Of a stretch of 38,887 nucleotides of DNA, positions 7,816 to 14,215 are shown piece by piece. The DNA is from Pseudomonadota bacterium (lineage in GTDB: Bacteria > Chloroflexota > UBA5177), in NCBI GenBank assembly GCA_021324655.1, contig JAJPIP010000110.1:1-38887 (forward strand), written 5' to 3'. Position numbers and translations under genes: made by a program. The notes under the pieces are model-generated. The model was given only the letters and a program-made list of their open reading frames with translations. It was not told the DNA's origin and did not search any database. Position 1 is the first letter of the stretch. Each line of letters starts with the position of its first letter.

Positions 7816-8745
7816 CTATGCGGTGATGTGGATAAGACCGGCGTGATCGAGGCGCCGGACCGTGTCGTAGATGCCGCCGGGCTGATCTTGGAGTAAGCGA
7901 GAGTGTCCGACGCGAACGATACCACCGCACGCCGGAATGTCGGTGACGAGGATGGAATGACCGTGGCGCGGGTAGAAGATGAAGTCGACGTTGGGATCGG
8001 GAGGCATTCGCATGCAGAGGAATGACGGACCGTTCGCGCTAACAGGGAGGTGATTCACGGCTCGGACCAGAGCACGGACAGCTGCGGCATTCGTGATGGT
8101 GCCTGACTTGGGGAAGCCGGGCCAATCGCCGCTCAGCGAGATGCGGACGATGTCCCCGGGCAGGTACGACCCGGCCGGCCGGGGCGGAAGAACGATCTCC
8201 TCCGCCTCATAGAGCACCAACACGCCTTGCCGGATGTGGTCGTAGGCTAACTCGACCTTGAGGAGCGGGTTGCGCAGAGATGTGTATCCGACCATGCCGT
8301 TGCCATAGTTCAGGTCGGCCGCCGCGTCGATGCCTGTGGTGACGGAGAGTCGATATCCACAGGTGTGAAAGGCCCTGCGGTACCAGGAGTTGATCCGAGT
8401 CACGGAGGCGTGACTCAGGAAAGTGGCCGGGGCGGTCTTCAGGTAGCCGGTTGCCGGATAGTCGATGCCCTGAGGAAAGGGCAGCGGCCGCGAGGAGCGG
8501 TGCAGACCCGGGTAGAGGGGCAGACGGACGATGGTGGGGCGCCGCGGAATGTCCGGCGCCGACTTGAAGTGCGCACCGTACCACTGGGAGTTCGGCATGT
8601 GGAAGCCGGGAATCAAGGTGAGGGTCAGGGGCGTCCGGCAGACGCCGGCTCGTTTTGCCGCCGATCGCACCGCCCCGCACCCGGCCGCCATGATTGCGGC
8701 CGTCACCAGCGTTGCCATCATCAGGACTCGCGCCAGCATCGCCAT
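7816..8745 (-). CDS. Putative lipoprotein of unknown function
   Basis: A 309-residue protein starting with a hydrophobic signal that ends in a lipobox-like MAAGC, with the lipidated cysteine at residue 23. It should be anchored to the outer face of the cytoplasmic membrane. The rest is a mixed region with several aromatic-rich segments (PGFHMPNSQWYGAHFK) and cysteines at about residues 36, 129, 244 and 274. A good Shine-Dalgarno (GGAG, 5-6 nt spacer) precedes the ATG. The downstream small membrane gene begins 16 bp after its stop, so the two may act together at the membrane. I do not recognise the domain. Confidence 0.65.
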   Translation of the reverse strand: MAMLARVLMMATLVTAAIMAAGCGAVRSAAKRAGVCRTPLTLTLIPGFHMPNSQWYGAHFKSAPDIPRRPTIVRLPLYPGLHRSSRPLPFPQGIDYPATGYLKTAPATFLSHASVTRINSWYRRAFHTCGYRLSVTTGIDAAADLNYGNGMVGYTSLRNPLLKVELAYDHIRQGVLVLYEAEEIVLPPRPAGSYLPGDIVRISLSGDWPGFPKSGTITNAAAVRALVRAVNHLPVSANGPSFLCMRMPPDPNVDFIFYPRHGHSILVTDIPACGGIVRVGHSRLLQDQPGGIYDTVRRLDHAGLIHITA

Positions 8746-8846
8746 CTCTACTCCGGGAACGATGACGAGACGCGAATGTCACACATAAGGGGGAATATTC
8801 GACCATGCCCGCTTGGGTGCGACCAGTGGCTTCGGGGTGGATCTAG

Positions 8847-9689
8847 CTAGAAGTCGCCCTGCCCCCCGACGAGGGTGCGTGCCTGCCCGCCGACCCAGAT
8901 TTCACCCTCATCGTCACGCGTGATCTCGATGCGTCCCTGGCGGCCGAGGGCGGTTCCCTGAGAGGCCATGTAGGGTGCCTGCGCCCGTCCCGTACCGAGT
9001 AGCCACTGCGCAACCGAGGCGTTGAGACTGCCCGTCACCGGGTCTTCGCGGATCGTGCCGAGATGATCGCTGAAGAAGGCGCGCAGCTCGAAGGCGGCCG
9101 GACGTCCCTCCGGATACGGACCCACCACGCCGATATCGACGCGTGACGCGTGCCAGCGCTCCGGCTCGAGCGCCAGAACGGCATCGGCGGACCGGAGGAG
9201 AACGGCGACCCAGCCCGGACCGTTGTCCGCCCAGGCGATGTCGACGACGGTGTCGCGGGGGATACGCAGAACACTCAATGTCTCGGCGATTTTCGGCTCA
9301 TCGAGCGGACCGGAGCGGATCAGCGGCGGCGCGGCGAAGGCGAGGCCGGAGTCGCGCCGCGCCACGGGAACCAGCCCGGCGCCGCATTCCTGGACGATGG
9401 TCGAGCGGCCAGGAGGGTTCACCCGCGCCGCGAGCCAGGCATGGCAGGTCCCGAGTGTCGGATGGCCGGCGAAGGGTAACTCGCGCTCCGGGGTGAAGAT
9501 GCGGACGCGATAGTCGGCCTCACTGACGGTGGGGCGGAGCAGAAACGTGGTCTCGGAGAAGTTCAGCCAGCGGGTGATGCGCAGCATCTCCTCCGTGTCC
9601 AGATCATCGGCGTCATGGACCACGGCAAGCGGATTGCCGGAGAATGCCTCGATGCCGAAGACGTCGACGAGGGTAAAGTTATGGGCCAT
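8847..9689 (-). CDS. PhzF family isomerase/epimerase
   Basis: A 280-residue protein of the PhzF family (DapF-like fold), small-molecule isomerases named after the phenazine enzyme. It starts MAHNFTLVDVFG and has the family hallmarks: FSGNPLAVV near residue 14, NFSETTFL (the catalytic-type Glu) near 42, ELPFAGHPTLGTCHAWL near 67, and EDPVTGSLNASVAQWL near 218. The ATG at 9689 has a strong Shine-Dalgarno (GGAGG, 5 nt away). The open frame runs far upstream, but the family N-terminus fixes this start. The gene is divergent from the HAD phosphatase gene with 80 bp between. No phenazine genes are nearby, so the substrate is unknown. Confidence 0.9.
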   Translation of the reverse strand: MAHNFTLVDVFGIEAFSGNPLAVVHDADDLDTEEMLRITRWLNFSETTFLLRPTVSEADYRVRIFTPERELPFAGHPTLGTCHAWLAARVNPPGRSTIVQECGAGLVPVARRDSGLAFAAPPLIRSGPLDEPKIAETLSVLRIPRDTVVDIAWADNGPGWVAVLLRSADAVLALEPERWHASRVDIGVVGPYPEGRPAAFELRAFFSDHLGTIREDPVTGSLNASVAQWLLGTGRAQAPYMASQGTALGRQGRIEITRDDEGEIWVGGQARTLVGGQGDF

Positions 9690-9769
9690 ACAGTCCTCCG
9701 TACGGGGCGGCCTGACACGCGCTGCCGGCGCGCGCCGGCATGAGTCATTGTGACCCGGGGACGTCGCGC

Positions 9770-10468
9770 ATGATTCTCTACCTCTTCGATATCGACGGGA
9801 CGCTCCTGCGCGGAGCCACGGCCGTCCATCAGGACTCCTTCGGCGTGGCCATTCGGGAGGTCTACGGCGTGGAGGGCTCGCTGGCCGGCATCTCGGCGGC
9901 AGGACGGACCGACGCGTGGCTGCTGGTGGAGGCGTTGCGGCGGGCCGGCGTGCCTGATGGCGCAATCGAGGAGCGCATGCCACGTGCCTATGCCGTGATG
10001 GAGCGCTACGTCGCGGAGAATCTGGGCGATCTCCGCTCCATGGTCTTGCCCGGCGTCCCGGAGACGCTGGACGGCCTGCACGCTGCCGGCGGAATGCTCG
10101 CCCTGCTCACGGGGAATGTGGAAGGCGTGGGCTGGGCCAAGATGCGGTCGGCCGGTCTGTCCGGCTACTTCGACGTCGGCGCGTTCGGCACGGAATCGGT
10201 GACACGGAGTGATCTGGTACCCGCGGCGCTGGCCAAGGCGAGTGATCAGGTGGGGCAGCTTGTCCTGCCCGACCGCACGGTCCTCATCGGCGATACGCCG
10301 CTGGACATCGAAGCCGGCCGCGTGCATGGCACCAAAACCGCCGGCGTGGCGACGGGGCCGTTCAGCGAGGTGGAGCTGAAGGAGGCGGGAGCGGATCTCG
10401 TCCTGCCCTCGTTTGCCGACGTAGAGGCCGCCGTGGTCGGATTATGCCGGCTGGGACGAGGCGGCTAA
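9770..10468 (+). CDS. HAD-superfamily phosphatase (PGP/beta-phosphoglucomutase-like)
   Basis: A 232-residue HAD hydrolase. Motif I is FDIDGTLL at residues 6-13 (the nucleophile is the first Asp), motif II is LLTGN near residue 116, and motif IV is IGDTPLDIEAG near 175. A cap domain of about 90 residues follows motif I. The layout resembles phosphoglycolate phosphatase-type enzymes, which dephosphorylate small metabolites. I took the ATG at 9770, ten codons into the longest frame, because motif I then sits at the usual distance and GGGGA lies upstream. It is divergent from the PhzF gene. Its substrate is not predictable from sequence. Confidence 0.85.
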   Translation: MILYLFDIDGTLLRGATAVHQDSFGVAIREVYGVEGSLAGISAAGRTDAWLLVEALRRAGVPDGAIEERMPRAYAVMERYVAENLGDLRSMVLPGVPETLDGLHAAGGMLALLTGNVEGVGWAKMRSAGLSGYFDVGAFGTESVTRSDLVPAALAKASDQVGQLVLPDRTVLIGDTPLDIEAGRVHGTKTAGVATGPFSEVELKEAGADLVLPSFADVEAAVVGLCRLGRGG

Positions 10469-10518
10469 CGGCGTCAGACGGCGTTGTACACCCCAACATC
10501 GTGGCGACCGAGAACGCA

Positions 10519-10646
10519 GGGACTGAGGGCACTGCGCTACACCGGCATCGTGGTGATCCCGGACACGGTTGGTCGGGAACCGGCAACGTCAGGATCTCCC
10601 ACCATGGAGCGGAGGTCCTCAGTCCCGACGGTGTCACCGCAGTGCC
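10519..10646. repeat. Imperfect inverted-repeat element with two block pairs
   Basis: Block A (GGGACTGAGG, 10519-10528) has an exact reverse complement at 10617-10626. Block B (10528-10544) has a near-exact reverse complement at 10629-10646 (CGGTGT and CGCAGTGCC conserved). Both pairs keep the order A-B then A'-B', so the stems cannot nest and would cross. The element sits between the convergent HAD and marR-type genes. Confidence 0.6.
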
Positions 10647-10712
10647 GTGCCATTCTTCACCCAGAGTCTCGCGGCACGGGCCATCTTGTGCCCGAGTTCT
10701 CGGTGGCCCCTG

Positions 10713-11186
10713 TCAGTCGGGGCAGCCCACGTCGTCCGGGATACCGCCGGCTCGCAGGCCATCCATGCAGCGACTCAGCAGCGCGACCAGCGTGTCGCGC
10801 TCGGGCTCGTCCAGAGCACTCATCATCTGCGTCTGGACCGCCTCCACGCGCCGGGTGGCCTCCTCGAAGCGCTCGCGTCCCTGCGGCGTCAGGCGGGTCA
10901 GCAGGACCGTTCCGTTGGTGGGATGGTGCTCGCGGACGATGAGGTCGCTCTGTAGCAGGTTGTGCAGGATAGTATTCATGGTTTGCGGCGTCACATGGTG
11001 GATGCGCGCCATGTCGGCCCCGGACAGGCATTCGGCTTTCGCCAGACAGCCAAGGACGGCCCACTGCGGGGTCGTCAAACCAACCTGACGCAGAGCATCG
11101 TCGGTCGCGTGGCGAAGCATGCGATAGACCTGGAGGATGGCGTAGCCCGCCGCCGTCTTTTCCGTCGCGCCCCGATATCCGATCAT
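10713..11186 (-). CDS. MarR family transcriptional regulator
   Basis: A 157-residue winged-helix repressor. The DNA-binding part spans about residues 35-100: TPQWAVLGCLAKAECLSGADMARIHHVTPQTMNTILHNL (recognition helix near TPQTMNTIL), then a wing ending LTPQGRERF. Flanking helices form the dimer interface. MarR proteins dimerise on palindromes and release DNA when they bind small phenolic or drug-like ligands. The ATG at 11186 has GAGG upstream. The gene is divergent from the DHA2 exporter, and two matching palindromes lie between them. It most likely represses that exporter and possibly itself. Confidence 0.9.
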   Translation of the reverse strand: MIGYRGATEKTAAGYAILQVYRMLRHATDDALRQVGLTTPQWAVLGCLAKAECLSGADMARIHHVTPQTMNTILHNLLQSDLIVREHHPTNGTVLLTRLTPQGRERFEEATRRVEAVQTQMMSALDEPERDTLVALLSRCMDGLRAGGIPDDVGCPD

Positions 11187-11227
11187 CTCGTCGCCTCTGT
11201 CTAGCGGATTATTGCCGAATGGTGACC

Positions 11228-11255
11228 TTGTCTGCATTATCAGCATTCTGATAAT
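11228..11255 (+). promoter_or_regulatory. Putative sigma70-type promoter of the DHA2 exporter
   Basis: TTGTCT at 11228-11233 and GATAAT at 11250-11255 are separated by 16 bp, a fair match to -35/-10 boxes. The first palindromic operator covers the spacer and -10, and the second covers the expected start of transcription, as expected for repression by occlusion. Confidence 0.45.
11237..11254. promoter_or_regulatory. MarR-type operator 1
   Basis: TTATCAG-CATT-CTGATAA is a perfect 7+7 inverted repeat with a 4-bp spacer, typical in size for a MarR dimer site. It lies between the divergent regulator and exporter genes. Confidence 0.75.
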
Positions 11256-11262
11256 GTGATTC

Positions 11263-11278
11263 TATCAGGGTGCTGATA
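11263..11278. promoter_or_regulatory. MarR-type operator 2
   Basis: TATCAG-GGTG-CTGATA repeats the same half-site and spacer length as operator 1, with centres 25 bp apart. Two sites on nearly successive helical turns suggest binding of two dimers. Confidence 0.7.
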
Positions 11279-11301
11279 AGTCGATTTCGGGAGTGGAACG
11301 T

Positions 11302-12792
11302 ATGGCGGTACAGGCACCGGCGCGGCTCGAGGCGCGTCACATCAATCCCTGGGCGGTCTTCGCGGTGGCCGCCCTGGCCCAGGTCATGGTCATTCTCGAC
11401 GCGTCCATCGTGAACGTCGCCTTGCCCTCGATCCAGCGGGGTCTGCACTTCTCGCAGGCCGACCTGCAGTGGGTCATCAATATCTATGTCCTGATGTTCG
11501 GCGGCTTTCTGTTGCTGGGGGGACGGGCCGGCGATCTGTTCGGCCGGCGTCGCATGCTGATGATCGGCCTCTTCCTCTTTTCCGCGGCCTCCCTCGCCGG
11601 TGGGCTGGCGCACTCCGCCGCCTGGCTGGTGGCGGCACGTGCCGCGCAGGGCCTGGGTGGCGCCATCCTCTCGCCGGTCGCGCTGGCGATCGTCAGCAGC
11701 ACCTTTGAGGAAGGCGCCGCGCGCAATCGCGCCGTGGGCATCTTCGGCTCGCTGGCAGGAATCGGCGGTGCGATCGGCGTCCTGCTGGGTGGGGTTCTCA
11801 CGCAGTACCTGGGCTGGCAGTGGGTTCTGTTCGTGAACGTGCCGATCGGCGCTGCCGCGATTATCGGCGCGACGCAGCTCATTCCCAACGATCGGTTGCC
11901 GGAGATGCGGGCAGGTTTCGATCTGCCTGGCGCCTTCCTGGTCACGGCCGGCCTGGTCTCCCTGGTCTACGGGGTCGTCAAGGCGCCGTCCGCCGGTTGG
12001 GGCTCGGCGACCGCTCTCGGTTTTCTCGCCGCCGCGGTTGTTCTCATCGCGGCCTTCATCGTCCGGGAGTTGCGGACGGCAGATCCGCTGGTCCGTCTTG
12101 ACATCTTCAAGAAGCGGAACGTGACCGTCGCCGATATCGCGGGTGGGCTCTCCGCCGCCGGCATGTTCAGCATGTTCTTCTTCCTCTCGCTCTACATGCA
12201 GATCGTCCTGCGCTACGATGCCCTCCAGACCGGCATTCGCTATCTGCCTCTGGCCCTCAGCATCATGGTCTCGGCCGCGCTCACCTCTCAGCTGGTGACG
12301 CGCTTCGGCTACAAGTACATCATGGCGCTGGGTCTGGCCGTCGCCGCCGGCGGCCTGTACTGGCTGACCCGCATCCACGTACACGGCAGCTTCGAAGGAG
12401 ACGTGCTCTTCCCCATGTTGCTGCTCGCCTTCGGTCTGGGCATGACCTTCGTCCCGCTCCAGATCGCCTCCGTCTCCGGCGTGCCACCGGACGACATCGG
12501 TCTCGCCTCGGGGTTGGTCAACGCCTTCCTCCAGGTGGGGGGAGCGATCGGGTTGGCTGTTCTCTCGACGATCTCGACGACCGAGTTCAACGGGGTGGTC
12601 CGCACCATCCACAGTCCGCTGGCCTATCCCACCGCGCTGGTGGACGGTTTCCAGCATGCGTTCGCGGCGGGCTCCATCCTGATGCTGGCCGGTGCGGCGG
12701 TGGTATTGCTCCTTCTCCCGCAGGGCGGAGCCGGCGCGGCGCAGGCGGTGGTGGACGAGAGCGAGGAGATGGAGCCCGTCACCGTCGCGTAG
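11302..12792 (+). CDS. MFS drug exporter, DHA2 (EmrB/QacA-like) family
   Basis: A 496-residue membrane protein with about 14 hydrophobic segments, the layout of DHA2 proton-drug antiporters. TM1 carries LDASIVNVALPSI, the family's motif D1 region (LDxTIVNVALP). The loop after TM2 has GGRAGDLFGRRRML, motif A of the MFS. The fifth segment region holds GIGGAIGVLLGG, resembling the antiporter motif C. The Ser/Glu-rich C-terminus is cytoplasmic. I chose the ATG at 11302 with GGGAG 8 nt upstream; a GTG three codons earlier is possible. The adjacent MarR gene and operators point to induction by a toxic compound. Confidence 0.9.
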   Translation: MAVQAPARLEARHINPWAVFAVAALAQVMVILDASIVNVALPSIQRGLHFSQADLQWVINIYVLMFGGFLLLGGRAGDLFGRRRMLMIGLFLFSAASLAGGLAHSAAWLVAARAAQGLGGAILSPVALAIVSSTFEEGAARNRAVGIFGSLAGIGGAIGVLLGGVLTQYLGWQWVLFVNVPIGAAAIIGATQLIPNDRLPEMRAGFDLPGAFLVTAGLVSLVYGVVKAPSAGWGSATALGFLAAAVVLIAAFIVRELRTADPLVRLDIFKKRNVTVADIAGGLSAAGMFSMFFFLSLYMQIVLRYDALQTGIRYLPLALSIMVSAALTSQLVTRFGYKYIMALGLAVAAGGLYWLTRIHVHGSFEGDVLFPMLLLAFGLGMTFVPLQIASVSGVPPDDIGLASGLVNAFLQVGGAIGLAVLSTISTTEFNGVVRTIHSPLAYPTALVDGFQHAFAAGSILMLAGAAVVLLLLPQGGAGAAQAVVDESEEMEPVTVA

Positions 12793-12816
12793 CGGACCGC
12801 TCCTGCCGGCAACCGG

Positions 12817-12858
12817 GCGCGCCCTGTCCTGCTCACGAGCCGCCAGGACAGGGCGCGC
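12817..12858 (+). terminator. Strong hairpin after the DHA2 exporter
   Basis: GCGCGCCCTGTCCTG (12817-12831) pairs perfectly with CAGGACAGGGCGCGC (12844-12858), a 15-bp stem with a 12-nt loop. No T-run follows on the plus strand, so it may be a factor-assisted terminator or an mRNA-end stabiliser. It also faces the convergent response-regulator gene. Confidence 0.6.
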
Positions 12859-12897
12859 TCTGTCGCCTCCGGTTCGAGAGTGACCCGGATCTCTGAC

Positions 12898-13329
12898 TCA
12901 GTTCGCCGCCGCCGGGCCCAGTCCGATAACCGGCGGCCGGCCCGTCAGTGAGTCCTGCACGGCGCGCAGGAGATCGTCCAGGTCAAACGGCTTGGTGAGC
13001 GCACCAACGCCGTGCTCCTGCAGCCATGTCATCTTCTGCCGCAACTCGTCGACCGCTGCCGAGCAGAGGATGATGGGGATGTGCTTGGTCTCGGGGTCCA
13101 GAGTCAGGCACTCGGCGATCTGCCAGCCCTCGTTGTCGCCTCCCATGCGGATATCGAGAACAACGAGGTCGGGATGCTCCGCCTTGAGCCGGTCGTATGC
13201 TCCTGGCGCTTCTCGCACGACGAGGGATCCGTACCCCTCCATCTCCAGCAGTTCATTCATCAGGTCGAGAAACGCGGGATCGTCGTTGACCACGGCGACT
13301 GTAACCACGGGCACCTCTTGACGGACCAT
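12898..13329 (-). CDS. Single-domain response regulator (REC only)
   Basis: A 143-residue protein that is only a receiver domain. It shows the acidic pair NDDP near residues 15-17, the phospho-acceptor in VVLDIRMGG near 58, the conserved Ser/Thr position in LCSAAV near 90, and the Lys of LTKPFD near 113. There is no output domain, so it probably signals by protein contact or passes phosphate along a relay. No histidine kinase is nearby. The ATG at 13329 lacks a Shine-Dalgarno, whereas the in-frame GTG at 13308 has AAGAGG about 6 nt upstream and may be the true start. Confidence 0.85.
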   Translation of the reverse strand: MVRQEVPVVTVAVVNDDPAFLDLMNELLEMEGYGSLVVREAPGAYDRLKAEHPDLVVLDIRMGGDNEGWQIAECLTLDPETKHIPIILCSAAVDELRQKMTWLQEHGVGALTKPFDLDDLLRAVQDSLTGRPPVIGLGPAAAN

Positions 13330-13458
13330 ATCATACCGCCGGGGTCGTGGTAATCCCCAATATCAGATGGCGTAGCGGAGAAGAGCGCCGAAGCGGGACG
13401 TCCTAACCAGGGCAGCGGCGGTGGCTGGATAGGCATATGGTGTGGCGGGGTACGGTCG

Positions 13459-13632
13459 TCACTGTGCGCTCCTGGGAGCGACGAGGTGCAGGAGCCGGCG
13501 TGTCACGGCAAGGACCGGTTCGTGTTCGATCCGCTTCGCGCGTCTCAGCTGCCGCTCCTCCGCGACCTCCTGGCGAAGTTCCTTCTGGTGCTGCTTCGCT
13601 CGCATGTAGAGAGTCTCGTCATGTTGATACAT
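13459..13632 (-). CDS. Small 57-aa basic helical protein
   Basis: A 57-residue protein starting MYQHDETLYMRAKQHQKEL, followed by a highly charged helix rich in Glu, Gln and Arg. It has no signal or membrane segment. The Shine-Dalgarno is very good (GGAGGG, 4-5 nt before the ATG at 13632), which makes this short frame credible. I recall small proteins with a similar N-terminus in Chloroflexota-type genomes but know no function for them. Upstream lie three copies of TCACCG spaced exactly 11 bp apart, which may be a regulator binding site. The longer frame to 13731 is rejected because the ribosome-binding site marks the shorter one. Confidence 0.65.
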   Translation of the reverse strand: MYQHDETLYMRAKQHQKELRQEVAEERQLRRAKRIEHEPVLAVTRRLLHLVAPRSAQ

Positions 13633-13715
13633 CTTGCCCTCCGTGTCCCCGGCGTACCCGGGATTTCTTGTGAGGTCCAGTCTGCGCCCCCATCGGCCCG
13701 TGTACCACGAAGAAG

Positions 13716-13755
13716 TCACCTTCCAGCTCACCGATTGCTCACCGGATAGTCACCG
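13716..13755 (-). promoter_or_regulatory. Direct repeats with 11-bp period upstream of the 57-aa gene
   Basis: TCACCG occurs at 13728-13733, 13739-13744 and 13750-13755, and a variant TCACCT at 13716-13721. Read on the minus strand they are CGGTGA copies. Direct 6-bp repeats every 11 bp are the usual site form of OmpR/PhoB-type regulators. Confidence 0.45.
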
Positions 13756-14077
13756 AGTGGCGCGAGTCGGCGCGGGTGCTATGATCCCGAGACGCAGGAC
13801 ACTGTCTGGACCCAGAGTGGGGACCCGGACCGGGGGCGCTCATCTCGCCCCGGCGAGATCGACCGAGCCGAGCGCATCGTAGAGAACCAACTCGTCACGA
13901 TGGCTGCCCGGGACGATCGGGATGCTGACACAGGCGACCCGGCGGGCGCACGGCGTCTCCGCGACGGGGCGCCGGCGGCATTTCGTACCGTCCGGGTGCA
14001 GCGCCTCGTCGAGGAGACGGAGCGCACGCTGGCCGCGGTGCCGTAAGAGGCGGTTCCATCCCGCCGAAACGTTCACC

Positions 14078-14106
14078 TTGCATCGCTCGGTTAGTGAGTG
14101 TACACT
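14078..14106 (+). promoter_or_regulatory. Possible promoter of the second DHA2 exporter
   Basis: TTGCAT (14078-14083) and TACACT (14101-14106) are spaced by 17 bp and give a moderate match to a sigma70-type promoter. The palindrome at 14090-14109 covers the spacer and -10. Confidence 0.35.
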
Positions 14107-14109
14107 AAC
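14090..14109. promoter_or_regulatory. Operator-like palindrome A for the second exporter
   Basis: GTTAGTG-AGTGTA-CACTAAC is a perfect 7+7 inverted repeat, typical in size for TetR-family operators. Its inner part, GTGAGTG-TA-CACTAAC (14094-14109), recurs in inverted orientation at 14179-14194. Confidence 0.6.
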
Positions 14110-14178
14110 TACATGCGGATGGAACTGCGCACGACGTCGGCCGCAGCCGGCTGTTAGGCCCCTTTTTTACCCCGGTAT

Positions 14179-14194
14179 GTTAGTGACCACTCAC
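14179..14194. promoter_or_regulatory. Operator-like site B for the second exporter
   Basis: GTTAGTGACCACTCAC is the reverse complement of GTGAGTGGTCACTAAC and matches 14 of 16 positions of site A. It ends 21 bp before the exporter start codon, so a protein bound here could block leader transcription or translation. Confidence 0.5.
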
Positions 14195-14215
14195 GATCGA
14201 GAAAGGATCGCAACC

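Larger units (their letters stand above)
13633..14215. other. Intergenic region, about 580 bp, with regulatory sites and doubtful small ORFs
   Basis: The left part holds 11-bp-spaced direct repeats upstream of the 57-aa gene, and the right part holds two operator-like sites upstream of the second exporter. In between, a minus-strand frame (13840-14076, 78 codons, GTG start) and an overlapping plus-strand frame ending at 14046 both have high-GC third positions. Neither has a ribosome-binding site, and the plus frame lacks any usual start codon before an internal ATG. At most one can be real; they may be remains of an older gene. Confidence 0.4.

Noticed and set aside
8847-9689. Phenazine biosynthesis gene
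   Set aside because: PhzF-family proteins are widespread and no other phenazine gene is in the window.
11209-12657. 482-codon minus-strand frame opposite the DHA2 exporter
   Set aside because: Its Gln/Gly/Asp/His-rich composition is typical of the antisense of a membrane protein; the plus strand has the MFS motifs.
13840-14076. 78-codon minus-strand frame with high third-position GC
   Set aside because: No Shine-Dalgarno and an equally plausible overlapping plus-strand frame; left as unresolved inside the intergenic entry.
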